From positions 278,607 to 342,606 of the forward strand of contig CAJJDN010000106.1 of NCBI GenBank assembly GCA_905182985.1: a stretch of DNA of 64,000 bases, read 5' to 3'. The notes under the pieces were generated by a model that saw only the letters and a list, made by a program, of their open reading frames with translations, was not told where the DNA came from and searched no databases. The translations under genes and the position numbers were made by a program. Source of the stretch: Paramecium sonneborni. Its lineage: Eukaryota; Ciliophora; Oligohymenophorea; Peniculida; Parameciidae. This document shows positions 37,886-49,180 of this stretch, in pieces (within the stretch, counting starts at the first letter, position 1; each line of letters opens with the position of its first letter).

Positions 37886-37937
37886 ATAAATTAAATGATT
37901 TAAAAAAATAAGATAATAAATAATAAATTATTATCCA

Positions 37938-39667
37938 ATGTTCATTATTTTTCTTTAACTTATCATTTAAACAAATACTGAAGTGATTCAAATTTTGACC
38001 AGATAAGAGGCAATTTTAGATGTTTTCAGTTAATCAGGTATCATTCTTGAATAAAAACTTACTGAATAGCAATTTTGCAAAATTATCCAATAACAATTAG
38101 TAGCAAATAATATTGATGATAATTCAATAGCTTTGATAGATAGTTATAATGATGATAATTTTAGTCAGGATTTTGAATATGGTTCATACAAAGGAAAGAT
38201 AGGGAAAATTATAAAATTTGTTCAAGTTTAGCAAGGAATATTTATTCTAAGAGATGATGGTTAATTATATTATTTAAGAATTCAAGACACAAAATTCATA
38301 TAATAAGCTACTTTTAAACTAAACATTAATGAAGTATCTCTATAAAGCAATGTTTTTATTGAATATTTTGATGATTAAAATTCAGTCTTGATTATAGTAG
38401 ACGGAGAAACATTAGCTTTAGATTTAGAATTTGATGATGAAGATGTTTATATTAAATAATACAAAGTTTATGAATAATGGTAAATTTAGCATATAAATAG
38501 CATTGCAACAGCAAGTAATCTTATTATTGTTGCAATGAACATTGGTATTAAAATGTTTGAATTTGTAAATCATCAATTAAATGAAATATTTATAGATACC
38601 TAAATGTTAGGTAGAATCTAAGATATAAAGGTTTTCAAATAAATTAATAATGATAATTATTTTATATATTTGTTAGATGAATAATGTGGAGTTAGCTAAT
38701 ATATATATAATATTGGAAGAAGTGTTATTTTGTAATTTAATTCTTAAATGGGTTAAATTCCATATCCTGGAGAGATCTTAGATGTACATGGAGATATTTT
38801 AATGATTGCGTAAAATTAGACTTTATTTGAATTTCGAATAGATTATATTAAAAATAGTTATGAACTAATTAAAAAACATGATTTAGAAACTGATATAATT
38901 GATATCTAATTAACTGATACTTTTGCAATCATTATAGGAAGAAATGGACATTAAATTTTGTTTCACTCAATTCCTTCCACTTTTTCTTAATTTGAGTGGA
39001 TGAATTAATTAGTGATACCAAATCTTAAGTAATTAGATATATTATCATTGAATTTGAATTTCTATAAAAATAGAAATCAAAATAAAACCATTTAGAATAT
39101 TATTGTTGGAATTACCTAACATAAGTTTTTCTTTTCGAAAATTGAATTGGTATTAAATATTATTATATATTTTAGTAACAATCATATATTGAATGCTATT
39201 CAGATAATATTTCTTCTGAAATAGTTTTAGAGTATCAATAAAAGTCTACTTATTGTAAATCAAATTTAAAAAATAAAATATGTTAATAAAATAAGGTTTA
39301 TACTATACAATTTGTAGATCCAAAAGCATTTGGAGGAGGAAAAGAAGCATATCTTCTTATATTAATTCTTTACGTGATATCTATTGCATTCTTTTTAATC
39401 TTTTTGGGAACCCTAATCTTTTTATATAGAAGATATCATCGAATTCCTAAAAGAATTGAGTTGGATGATAAAGAAGAATAACCATATACAAATACGGTGA
39501 GACATATGAAAATGGCTTCATCAAAAAATATTATTTATTTGTCTAAAACTGATCAAACTCCTATAAGTGGTGTTTAGGAATAAGTTAATGAACAACTCAA
39601 TAATAATAATATCCCGATTACTTAAGAAAATTAAGATATATCTCCTATGGCTTCTGAAATGAGATGA
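37938..39667 (+). CDS. Type I membrane protein, ciliate-specific, tandem copy B
   Basis: Same layout as its neighbour: MFIIFLQLIIQTNTEVIQIL as signal peptide, a long beta-rich luminal part, one membrane helix (AYLLILILYVISIAFFLIF), then RRYHRIPKRIELDDKEE and a polar tail. Equivalent blocks are readable: FAIIIGRNGHQILFHSIPST versus VILIGQNGHQIIYHSIPPEN, and NIIVGITQHKFFF versus TLIGITKHTFYIF. One intron at 39150-39175 (26 nt) gives 567 residues; the copy at 36248 has none. Identity is modest, so the duplication is old. Confidence 0.78.
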
Positions 39668-39845
39668 TGATTATACATAAAAATTCTTAATTTATTAGAT
39701 TTATTAAAAACTAACTGGAATATTAGAGACTTAATGCAATAATAGTATATTTTGATTATTCGTTAATGAAATCAGATTATTAGTAGATATATATTAAAGT
39801 AATTAATAATAGTCTGCTTTATTTATTGTACTTATATAATATATA

Positions 39846-40344
39846 TCAATCTGTATGTTATGATCCTTTGGTAGCACCAACACCTGGCTTTCCATGTCTT
39901 GTTGGCTTATATGTTAAAGAAAATTCACCTAAATATCTATTATTAGAGTTTTGCATTTATTTATACCTGCCAATCATATCAAACTTAATTTCAACATTGC
40001 TAAATTATCTGCCATTATATACTCCAACAATTGATCCAACCATTTCTGGGACAACAATTGTATTTCTTTAGTGTGTCTTAACAGGTTTTGGTTTTTCTCC
40101 AGGTTAGGTTTCTTTCTTTGATTTACGAATCTATATAAAATCTAATGAATTAATTTACTTTCTTCATTAAATTTTAGAAGGCATGTACTTTTTCACCTTA
40201 ATTAGAAATTCTTCTTCTTTATCTTGCTCTGAATTACTCAACCAATTTATCCATTGGTAATTTAACAAGCTCTTCAAGTTATAATCCTCTGTAGGTAAAC
40301 TTCTTAACACCTTTGAATTATTTGTCTTATGTTTATTCAGCCAT
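39846..40344 (-). CDS. Cytosolic ribosomal protein uS19 (RPS15)
   Basis: Small-subunit protein near the decoding site and tRNA. Reads [30 protein letters not shown], then [37 protein letters not shown] with [19 protein letters not shown] and [16 protein letters not shown] at the end: the full eukaryotic uS19 pattern. Two introns (28 and 30 nt) give 146 residues, the family size. In the ciliate code the protein runs three residues past KGSQ to TGA 39846. A clean housekeeping gene, and a check that the code and intron model used here are right. Confidence 0.94.
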
Positions 40345-40728
40345 TATTTGAAAAATGAAAATAAAGATTTTAATATAATCGAAAAATAAATAAATATATA
40401 TAAAACACTAACCCCAATAGCTCTATTTCTATATTTATTTAGGTTACTATAATCCTATAAAGTATTGTATTTTAAAACATTTTAAACTTATGATAGTTTG
40501 AATTTATGAAGAAATGAGATTTATAATATAATTGAATTCTCTAATTCTTTCATTTAACTATAAATAATGACTTTATGAAATAAATTATATTTAGATAACC
40601 CTTTTTAGTTGATGAGAAATATCAATAAATCTGATAATACCTTTTATATATAATAAAATACTGAACTTTATTTTTACAGTATTTAATGATTTAGTTTATG
40701 ACAAATCAATATTATAATAATAATATCT
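40345..40728. other. Gene-free AT-rich spacer
   Basis: About 384 bases between the start of the ribosomal gene and the divergent start at 40729; holds two promoters. No other feature seen. Confidence 0.6.
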
Positions 40729-41301
40729 ATGTTATCATCTCCATCTAGACGATTAGTCAAGAAAGACATTAAACCTGTGAGACCTTCTATGTTTTTAAAT
40801 GATTTTGACATATCTTCATTGTCTTAATTAATAACAATCAAAAAAGATGGTAATGAGGCTTCAACTAGAAGTATAGACACCTTAGGATCATAAACTCAAC
40901 CTAATGATATGTCTGATAATGGAAGCTCAATATTTTTACCTGTTATAGAGGAGAAATCAAAAATTCGATTCATCAAATAAACTTCAAATCCAAAACAATC
41001 TATAACTTCGAGAAAAGTTGTAATAACATAATCAGACTCTATATCACCCATGACAAAATCAGATATTTATTTACCATCAATTAATTCAATTCCAAATTCA
41101 CCAACAAAATTTTTAATTCCAAACCATAAAAGACATTTAACAAATGTTGAAGAATAACATAAAAAAGTGGAGTTTAGAAAGTCTATTTAAGTTATAGATT
41201 TTATTAACAATATTATCACCAAAGATGTAATTGATGGAAGTGTTAAACCATTGAAAAAAAAATTGTAAAGATAATAAACAAAAATGATAAAAAAAGAATG
41301 A
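40729..41301 (+). CDS. Unrecognised disordered protein with a possible PP1-docking motif
   Basis: An intron-free frame of 190 residues from MLSSPSRRLVKKDIKPVRPS. Mostly Ser/Pro/Ile-rich and probably unfolded, with several SP or TP sites (SPMTKSD, PNSPTKF). Late in the protein EEQHKKVEFRKSIQ contains KKVEF, which fits the RVxF docking consensus for PP1 ([KR]-x-V-x-F). No SILK motif or membrane helix. The motif is short enough to occur by chance, so the assignment is weak. Gene reality rests on an open ciliate-code frame of 191 codons with normal amino-acid use. Confidence 0.6.
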
Positions 41302-41644
41302 CCACCACTATTTACTACAATGATTTTTTTAAAACTAATCTATATTATACAAATCTAATAATGTTTATTTATTTTTTCTTTTTTTAAGTGATATCAGTGA
41401 AATAATTTATTACTACATCTCAACATATATTTTAAATAATATTTATTATTTAATTGAAAATAGTTGTTTAATATTTATGACTAATGGTTGAATGTAATTT
41501 ATCATTCATATTTCAACTATTCTTATCAAATTTACTATGGTTGCTTTTTCATAATATTTTGAAAAAAGTATATTAATTAAATATTAAAATCTGAATGTGT
41601 GTTATTTCAATATTTTATTCTTAATTTATTATTTATTAATTAAG
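41302..41644. other. Gene-free AT-rich spacer
   Basis: About 343 bases, no coding frame or repeat seen. Confidence 0.6.
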
Positions 41645-43093
41645 ATGTCTGCGTTAATATAAGTTTGTTTAGACACGTTGGCTTTTGATTAAATTGAAGA
41701 AATAGTTTTGATTAATGGATAACCTTCAATTTAATTGATCGTTTATACACCATTTAGTTAATATTGTTTTGAAAGTAATTAAATTGATAATAAAAGGCAA
41801 TAAACCCATTAAGGAATTTTATGATTATGTGTAACATATTCAAAAACATGGTTTTATGTTATTAAGTCTAGATAAAACTTAAATTGATCTACTACAGTCT
41901 GTGAAAGATAAACAAAAAACCATCATTGCAATTAATAAATTAATAGATGAGCTCTTATATAGAAGAGATCTAATTACAAAACAAAGAGTAAATAATTATT
42001 TTTATTTAGAGACTATCAACCTGTTGGGCTTGAATTAATAAATAGAAGTTTATTCATAAAAGAAAGCCTTGGTAAATTTTCATTTATATATAAGAATAGA
42101 TTCCTAACAATTTAATTGGATTCAAAGTAATTGATTCTCATCTTACTGTGTCATAAATTTTAATTGTTAATTAGTACTTGATTGTGACATTAGAAAATTA
42201 GAGTTAATTATAAAAATTTGGTAAAATTTGGAATTTGATTGAACCTGAAATAATGGGATAAATGATTGTATTTTTAATAGGAGAAACTGCTCCTTTCTAA
42301 AAAATTTATGAAAAATATTTTAGTTTTAAACTATTTTGTGTGGAAAATGGTAATTTTAAATTAAATCATTAGTCGATGATAAACTTATAGTAGGTACATG
42401 TTAAGGAATATTAATTATATACTCTATAACAGGAAATTTAATTTAAGAGAAAGGTAATATTTAGGTTTTAACATCTCCTATATATAAAATCCGGAATTTT
42501 AATTAAGAAATTTATCTTATAACAGATAGTTAAGTCAAGATATTGGAATAATAGAATTTTGAATTGATAGGAGGAGGAAGTCTTAAAAACAGATTATAAG
42601 CAGCATGGATTACTTGTTTAAATTTTGATAATAAAGATAAATTATTGTTTTTAGGTATGAAATAAAATAAATTGTAGGAACTTCTTAAGGATTCATTTTA
42701 GTATATAAACGAACTGAAAAACTAGAATTTCTAAATTAAATTAATTTTAATGTAAATACTTCAATTAAATGTATGTAAATTATTGAAAATTATCTATATC
42801 CATGTACTGAAAATGGAGTAGCTATATTGCAAATGATTTACAAAGATAATTAGTTTTAATATTAGGAAAAAACTGCATTTGCAAGTTAATTGAAATTAGT
42901 TGGGTTTAAAAAAACTGAAACCTCTGTATTTGGATTTACTTAGTGTGGATTAATAGTTTAATGGAATCCAGAAAATGGTCAAATGAATTAAGCTTACAAA
43001 ATAGATAAGAATTGTTTATTTGGATTACATTATTAAAATTAAATATTTATTGTAACAAGTGAATCAATGATTTATATAGTTAGTTTTTTATGA
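41645..43093 (+). CDS. Probable WD40-like beta-propeller protein
   Basis: With five short introns (22-23 nt each, the last near 42653) the frame gives 444 residues from MSALIQVCLDTLAFDQIEEI. A helical N-terminal part (KDKQKTIIAINKLIDELLYR) precedes a C-terminal series of hydrophobic beta-strand units: VDDKLIVGTCQGILIIYSIT, then PIYKIRNFNQEIYLITDSQV, LLFLGTSQGFILVYKR, CTENGVAILQMIY and GFTQCGLIVQWNPENG. The repeated GTxQGxxxVY pattern is that of WD40-type propeller blades without strict WD endings. Family member not identified. The introns were placed by frame, and three of them are needed in the first 500 bases. Confidence 0.68.
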
Positions 43094-43164
43094 ATTCATA
43101 ATATAAAACTTTTATCTTTTATTTTTGTATAAATAATAATTATAATTTGTTTGTTAATTTAACG

Positions 43165-44128
43165 ATGTCAAAAAGGCCAGAAGTGAATTTGACTTGCAAT
43201 CAATTAAATTTTCAGTGTTAATAACCCTTTTCACGTAAAACTCAATAGAATTTAATAGGTAGTCCAATGAATAGTGTATTTGAGATTGAAGGAAAGAAAT
43301 TATATTTGGGTAATATTATTGCAGCAAATGATTCTAAATATCTACAAAAAAATAATGTTGGAGCAGTATTATCAATTATTGATACAAGTGATATCAAATT
43401 AGATAGATCGATAATTCACTTAGTATAAAATATTAATATTAAATTAGTGGATTGTAGCTGAAGATAGAGAAGATGTTCAAATAACAAGATATTTTGAATA
43501 AGCAGCCAACTTTATTCGAGATCACTTAAAACATACAAATGTTCTGGTTCATTGTTATGCTGGAATATCTAGATCTAGCTCTTTAATTATTGCTTATTTA
43601 ATTAAATATGCAGGATTTTCATTAAAAGAAGCAATTACAAAACTCAAAAGTTAAAGGCCATAAGTCGATCCTAATGATGGATTCATGGAATAACTTAAAT
43701 AATTTGAATTTAAAGTAAAAAACTCTAAATTAACTAAAAGTGAAAATAGAACTAATAGTGTTTGTAAATTCTTAAATATTAGTGTTGAAAAAAATAATAA
43801 TTAATGCTAATAGATTAATAATGGAATTTAGAGCTTTAATATATATAGCAGATTAAATACTACTTCTAATAACAAAGGAAAATAAATAAATCTTTAAAAT
43901 TTAACACTTTAAAAAACAAAGATATCCTTTTTAGATAAAACTTAAAGTCCTAACAATCTAAGCACTTCAAACAAAATAGGAAAAACTTTCATTTCGAATA
44001 ACTTTCAAGAGGATCCATTCAAATAATACTAGAAAATTAAAAATTCTTAAAATCTATTTAATCAATAGATTTTAGGAATAAAAAATATTTTTAGTCAACA
44101 TGGAAGATTTCATTCTCAAAATTATTGA
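43165..44128 (+). CDS. Dual-specificity protein phosphatase (DUSP)
   Basis: Removes phosphate from Tyr and Ser/Thr, often of MAP kinases. The catalytic loop VLVHCYAGISRSSSLIIAYL has the HCxxGxSRS signature with Cys, Arg and Ser in place. Upstream are KLYLGNIIAANDSKYLQKNN and GAVLSIID, and downstream LKEAITKLKSQRPQVDPNDG, the usual DUSP helix and recognition segment. Asp in VAEDREDVQITRYF is the likely general acid. Intron 43423-43447 (25 nt) gives 312 residues; the last ~140 are Asn/Ser/Lys-rich and unstructured. No MAPK-docking domain seen. Confidence 0.9.
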
Positions 44129-44227
44129 AAACCTCTATTCATTTATATTGATTGTTATTCAAATAAAATTAAATAACTCTAAAAAATATAATCACAAATG
44201 CATCCTACGTAATTCTACAAATACATT

Positions 44228-45197
44228 TCAATCTTTTATGATTAAATATTGATTTTTATCATTCTTTTTTTATAACAAGAATAATTAATTATCAGTAATC
44301 TACATTGCTTCAAGAGGTCCATACTTCCCATAATCTAAAAATTCATTCACTATGAATTCAATATACTTGTAAATATTTCTTGAATCAATAAGATAAGATA
44401 AACTTATACATCTATATTCATTATTTTGACTTTTGTATTAGAAATTTTTTCGAAATATCCTCCAACAATAAAAATTTAAGTTGGATTTACTTTACTAAAT
44501 ATGCAAAACTAAAGCTAGGTGGGCGTTTTAAAATTTATTAATTGCCATTCATTATTTTATACTCTTCCACAAAATTAAAAGGTTTATTATTTGCTTCAAT
44601 TCCTCCAAACTTGAAAATACTCTAATTATTATAACAAACCAAAGTATTGCAGAATGAAAATTATTAATTATTATTTTTAAAATATCCAAACTAGAGTATA
44701 TTATTTTGCTCATTCCTGGTCAACTTAAAATTAATTAATTGAAAAAATAATAGCTCTAAAGAATATAGCAATGTCTTCTTTAAGTAATTAAATTTTTTTT
44801 GACTAAATAAATTATTATAAATTACTTAAACATTGTCATAATATTGATTTAAATTTTATGAATAAGTGTCAAACATAAGTATAAATTTGTAAAATTTGTG
44901 TAAATTTTAATCAATTAAAATATCATAGGTCTAATAAAAAGTAGAAAATACCCATTTATCAATTCATAACAATCCATATGAATTAATAATTTAGGATTTG
45001 TGAATTTCATCAATATCTTTGAAATGTTCTTTTTCATTTGAGATTGATCTTTTCAACAGAAACATTTTATTATTTTTCTTGCTATTGTCAACTTTAATGA
45101 TTTTCATATTAAAATCTTCATCAATAAATTTTTATTGTTCTAATCCATCTAAGACTATATCAAAAGGAGTAAATTTTGCGATTTTCTTCTTAATCAT
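44228..45197 (-). CDS. Kelch-like repeat protein, frame not fully resolved
   Basis: Starts MIKKKIAKFTPFDIVLDGLE. Kelch features lie in the second half: SIFKFGGIEANNKPFNFVEE with YKIMNGNQQ, and after a 20-nt intron near 44500 QIFIVGGYFEKISNTKVKIM, i.e. the F-x-GG and IxxFGG strand pattern. Two problems remain: an in-frame TGA after INSYGLL (about 45040) that no normal intron removes, and a change of frame near 44425 before SYLIDSRNIYKYIEFIVNEF. If the earlier frame ends the protein, the stop is at 44347; otherwise 44228. It could be a decaying gene or a base error. The first ~500 bases of the gene are repeated downstream at 45892-46390 by an assembly duplication. Confidence 0.55.
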
Positions 45198-45890
45198 TAT
45201 TGAAAACAATAATTTAGAAATATTTATATAATTGCATCATATTATGTAATATAAATTGTTGTCCCTTCTATTAATATCAACAATAGTATGGTATACGAAT
45301 TAACCTTCGAAACAAAGATTTTAGAGAGGTTTTTCAAATGATTTTAAAGCATTTCTTGATTAAAAGTATAAGCTTTGGGGATTTCATAGACCTGATATAA
45401 TTTCTGGATGTTATGGGTATTAGATTAATAGATGTATATAGAGGAGCAGAAACAAGACCAACTTAAAAACCTTCTAAAATACCTATAATATTTATACATG
45501 GTAATAGTGATGTTGCTGTAGGAGATGGAAGCTATGGGAATTATATGACAGGATTTAGCTCATAGATTGAATATTTTTTAAATCAAGGATATGAGAAATA
45601 AGATTTATATGCCACAACATGGGGAGATGCAGACCCTGCTACAGCAAATTTGAATTATCATTCTGAGAACTATCTAAAATACAACAGGGCATTTGTTGAA
45701 GCTGTTTTAGAATATACATAATCACCTTACGTCAATATTATTTCACATTCTATGGGTGTAACTTTGGCCAGAAAAGTAGTTAAAGGAGGAATAGGTCATG
45801 ATGAATTAGGTAGTGGCAGATATGATCTAGGGGATCCACTAACTTCTAATATCAAAGTATTTGTTGGTTTAGCAGGAGGAAATCTAGGAT
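44699..45890 (+). repeat. First copy of a 1,192-bp direct duplication ending at a single N
   Basis: This block recurs at 45892-47083, offset 1,193, with no difference that I can see. It contains the 5' part of the kelch gene and of the lipase gene. Perfect identity plus the lone N at 45891 points to two overlapping contigs placed end to end rather than a biological repeat. Confidence 0.85.
45244..45890 (+). CDS. Lipase gene, truncated duplicate (assembly copy)
   Basis: The 5' two-thirds of the lipase gene, identical to 46437-47083, cut off at the N. Same signal peptide ([19 protein letters not shown]) and intron (45417-45441). Best regarded as the same gene seen on the end of one contig, not as a second locus. 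Confidence 0.7.
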
Positions 45891-45891
45891 N
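45891..45891. other. Single-N contig join
   Basis: One ambiguous base separating two identical blocks (44699-45890 and 45892-47083). Confidence 0.9.
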
Positions 45892-46390
45892 TATTATTTT
45901 GCTCATTCCTGGTCAACTTAAAATTAATTAATTGAAAAAATAATAGCTCTAAAGAATATAGCAATGTCTTCTTTAAGTAATTAAATTTTTTTTGACTAAA
46001 TAAATTATTATAAATTACTTAAACATTGTCATAATATTGATTTAAATTTTATGAATAAGTGTCAAACATAAGTATAAATTTGTAAAATTTGTGTAAATTT
46101 TAATCAATTAAAATATCATAGGTCTAATAAAAAGTAGAAAATACCCATTTATCAATTCATAACAATCCATATGAATTAATAATTTAGGATTTGTGAATTT
46201 CATCAATATCTTTGAAATGTTCTTTTTCATTTGAGATTGATCTTTTCAACAGAAACATTTTATTATTTTTCTTGCTATTGTCAACTTTAATGATTTTCAT
46301 ATTAAAATCTTCATCAATAAATTTTTATTGTTCTAATCCATCTAAGACTATATCAAAAGGAGTAAATTTTGCGATTTTCTTCTTAATCAT
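45892..46390 (-). CDS. Kelch gene, truncated duplicate (assembly copy)
   Basis: Identical to the first 499 bases of the kelch gene (44699-45197) and lacking its 3' end, because the copy begins at the N. Not an independent gene if the duplication is an artefact. Confidence 0.65.
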
Positions 46391-47083
46391 TATTGAAAAC
46401 AATAATTTAGAAATATTTATATAATTGCATCATATTATGTAATATAAATTGTTGTCCCTTCTATTAATATCAACAATAGTATGGTATACGAATTAACCTT
46501 CGAAACAAAGATTTTAGAGAGGTTTTTCAAATGATTTTAAAGCATTTCTTGATTAAAAGTATAAGCTTTGGGGATTTCATAGACCTGATATAATTTCTGG
46601 ATGTTATGGGTATTAGATTAATAGATGTATATAGAGGAGCAGAAACAAGACCAACTTAAAAACCTTCTAAAATACCTATAATATTTATACATGGTAATAG
46701 TGATGTTGCTGTAGGAGATGGAAGCTATGGGAATTATATGACAGGATTTAGCTCATAGATTGAATATTTTTTAAATCAAGGATATGAGAAATAAGATTTA
46801 TATGCCACAACATGGGGAGATGCAGACCCTGCTACAGCAAATTTGAATTATCATTCTGAGAACTATCTAAAATACAACAGGGCATTTGTTGAAGCTGTTT
46901 TAGAATATACATAATCACCTTACGTCAATATTATTTCACATTCTATGGGTGTAACTTTGGCCAGAAAAGTAGTTAAAGGAGGAATAGGTCATGATGAATT
47001 AGGTAGTGGCAGATATGATCTAGGGGATCCACTAACTTCTAATATCAAAGTATTTGTTGGTTTAGCAGGAGGAAATCTAGGAT
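45892..47083 (+). repeat. Second copy of the 1,192-bp direct duplication
   Basis: Matches 44699-45890. Sequence continues beyond 47083 into the complete lipase, so this copy belongs to the downstream contig. Confidence 0.85.
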
Positions 47084-47421
47084 TAAGTTCTTGTTATACT
47101 GCTGGTACATCTTTACCTAGTTGTGGATTAACTAATGGATTTTATCCAGGATAACCACCTTATATTGGAAGATCAACTTTCTTAGAAGAATTGGATTCTA
47201 ATTCTGCTAAAGAAGCTAAATATGTTGTTACTGGAAGAGCTAACTATGACGAAATTATTGGAGGAAACAATCTTGTTTGGGGCAAATATACAACTAGAAT
47301 TAAAAATGAAAATGATGAAATCGTTTTTAATAGTCCAACTATAGGTCACTTTGGATTAAGAGATGAAGCTGGACCTGAAATTTATTCAATTCTAAAAAAA
47401 TAAGGTGCCATCAATTAATGA
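46437..47421 (+). CDS. Secreted lipase, alpha/beta-hydrolase (Lipase_2-like)
   Basis: Hydrolyses lipid esters outside the cell or in food vacuoles. [20 protein letters not shown] is a signal peptide. [20 protein letters not shown] carries the HG oxyanion region and [16 protein letters not shown] the nucleophile elbow (S-H-S-M-G), matching class-2 lipases with GHSx[21 protein letters not shown] has conserved cysteines. The Asp and His of the triad are probably in the [11 protein letters not shown] to GLRDEAGPE part (the His in [11 protein letters not shown]). Intron 46610-46634 (25 nt) gives 319 residues. The start is 46 bases from the divergent kelch start. Distinct from pancreatic-type lipases. 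Confidence 0.87.
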
Positions 47422-48924
47422 AATTAACAATATTTTCATTTATTATAATCCATTATATTATTTTATTCTTTCTATCATAAAATCAATTCTAATTTACTTA
47501 TGTCTTATTTAAAGTCTTGTAAAATTTATTTGAATTTATAAAAAGGTGGATTCTTAATCTAAATATGAATTGATAACATTCTCTAGATTCTCATTAATAA
47601 CTAAAATTTATTGTATAAAATTGTTCTAAAACTAAATTTTTTATTCATATAGAGATTTGATATTTCTTTTCTAATACACCTTTTTAATGGTATCGAACTA
47701 CTATAATTTATAAAGAATATATATTAAAATTTTACATAATAATCAAAAAATAAGTTAAAAGATTATTATTTCCAATTTCATAATTTTCTTTTTCCAATTT
47801 TAGTGTAAAAATTATTCCATTCTTTGAATTAAATCTGTTAGGATTATACTTTAACATCTTTTTTGATGTTAATTTTTATTTCGAAATTGACATAAGCACA
47901 AAGGAGATTTTTTCGATTAAATTCTATTAGTTTTAAATTAAATTGCAATCATTTCTTCCTTGTCAAATCTTAATAATAAACTTAAGGAGAGTTTAATACT
48001 TTTTCAATCGAAATTTTAATTAAGTTCAGATTTAAGAAGGGTTATTCCATGATATATTTTTAGAAAGAAGCATAACTTAAATGATTTATAAATTATCTAT
48101 ATTTTATAACATGCCTGAAAGTTAATAACATAATTAAACTACTGATAAATTATTTACTAGCCAAATATTAAAAAACAAACTATTATTAAAATACAAAAAA
48201 TCAAAATTTTGGCATTCTTTAAAATGAAAATGAAAGTCAATACTTTTTAATATTTAAATTTAATTAGTTGTTTCCTAATTATAACTCTACTTAAAATTAA
48301 AGTTCTATCTCATAAGGTTGAATTTGAACATAGAAAATTGCCTGTAGATTTTTTTTCTATAATAAGGCTTTTTCCTATAATTTATGTTAGTAATTAAGTT
48401 GTATTTTTTAAAATAAATAACTCATATAATCAAAAACAAATGAACATTAATTATGGATTTCATAAAGTCAGACCATTTCCATGATGAATTTGATCATGGT
48501 GTTAAAATTTATGGTGTAAATAATTATTCCATAAGATGAGTTCGTCAGTTAATACCTAAATACTTTTTTTTCTTCTTTATATTTTATTTTTAGAAATTTC
48601 AAGAGCTATATGGTGATTAGGATAATGCTTTTATGGAAGATCAAAGTGTTAATCATCTTCATTGACAGGACTATTATCTCCATTTAAAATGAGGTTCGAA
48701 ATTGGATGATATTGGATAGTTTGCATTTTAGGGTTAAAAAAGTAGTGTTGTATTTTTGATATTAATTTTAATTACTGTTGCATGAATAAGGCAATTTCGT
48801 TTAAAAATTTTAAAGATTTCAACCAAAATTATGAGAATGATAATTAATTTAAATTTATTACGCACCATAATTATTTTTAGAATTAGTAAAGTTAATTAAT
48901 AAACAAATAATATAAATCAAAAAA
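47422..48924. other. Spacer without a supported gene, partly duplicated
   Basis: AT-rich. From 47693 on the sequence recurs at 49181. A short plus-strand frame at 48453 (MDFIKSDHFHDEFDHGVK) ends after 28 codons; an unusually long possible intron of 78 nt would add KFQELYGDQDNAFMEDQ before TGA. This may be a gene scrap and I do not call it. Confidence 0.45.
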
Positions 48925-49179
48925 TCAAAATGATTTTTAAAAGAATTTATGTTATAGAATTTGTTTGCAATTTATTCTTTAATGATGATCTATTGAAAAC
49001 ATCAAATTAAGAAGATCAAGAAGATCTTAATCTTCGATGATTTAATGTAATTATTTTTAAGGAGAGACTTTGGGTAAGGAATTAAATCTTGTTTTAAATT
49101 TGGATCGTTATTTCATGTACCAGGGTATTGGCCCAAAGATAGATTGTATAATAGCCAAATGCATTAAATCGTTATTGCC
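47693..49179 (+). repeat. First copy of a 1,487-bp direct duplication ending at a single N
   Basis: Recurs at 49181-50667, offset 1,488, identical as far as I can see. The junction is a lone N at 49180. Contains spacer and the 3' end of the CLK gene on the minus strand. Probably an unmerged contig overlap. Confidence 0.85.
48925..49179 (-). CDS. CLK kinase 3' fragment (assembly copy)
   Basis: Identical to 50413-50667, the last 255 bases of the CLK gene, ending at the N. Encodes NDLMHLAIIQSIFGPIPW-like tail through ILQHKFFQKSF. Not a separate gene if the duplication is an artefact. Confidence 0.7.
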
Positions 49180-49180
49180 N
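49180..49180. other. Single-N contig join
   Basis: One ambiguous base between the identical blocks 47693-49179 and 49181-50667. Confidence 0.9.

Noticed and set aside
41645..42120. Broken N-terminal part of the propeller gene
   Set aside because: Three introns of 22-23 nt join the frames and give 444 whole codons.
45019..45231. Hydrophobic 70-codon plus-strand frame, and its copy at 46212-46424, as a membrane protein
   Set aside because: It is the antisense shadow of the kelch gene, duplicated by the assembly.
44699..47083. Recent biological tandem gene duplication of a lipase
   Set aside because: Perfect identity, a lone N at the junction and truncated genes fit a contig overlap better; two other joins show the same pattern.
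48453..48700. Plus-strand gene starting MDFIKSDHFHDEF
   Set aside because: Needs a 78-nt intron, far outside the range here, and ends soon after; no family match.
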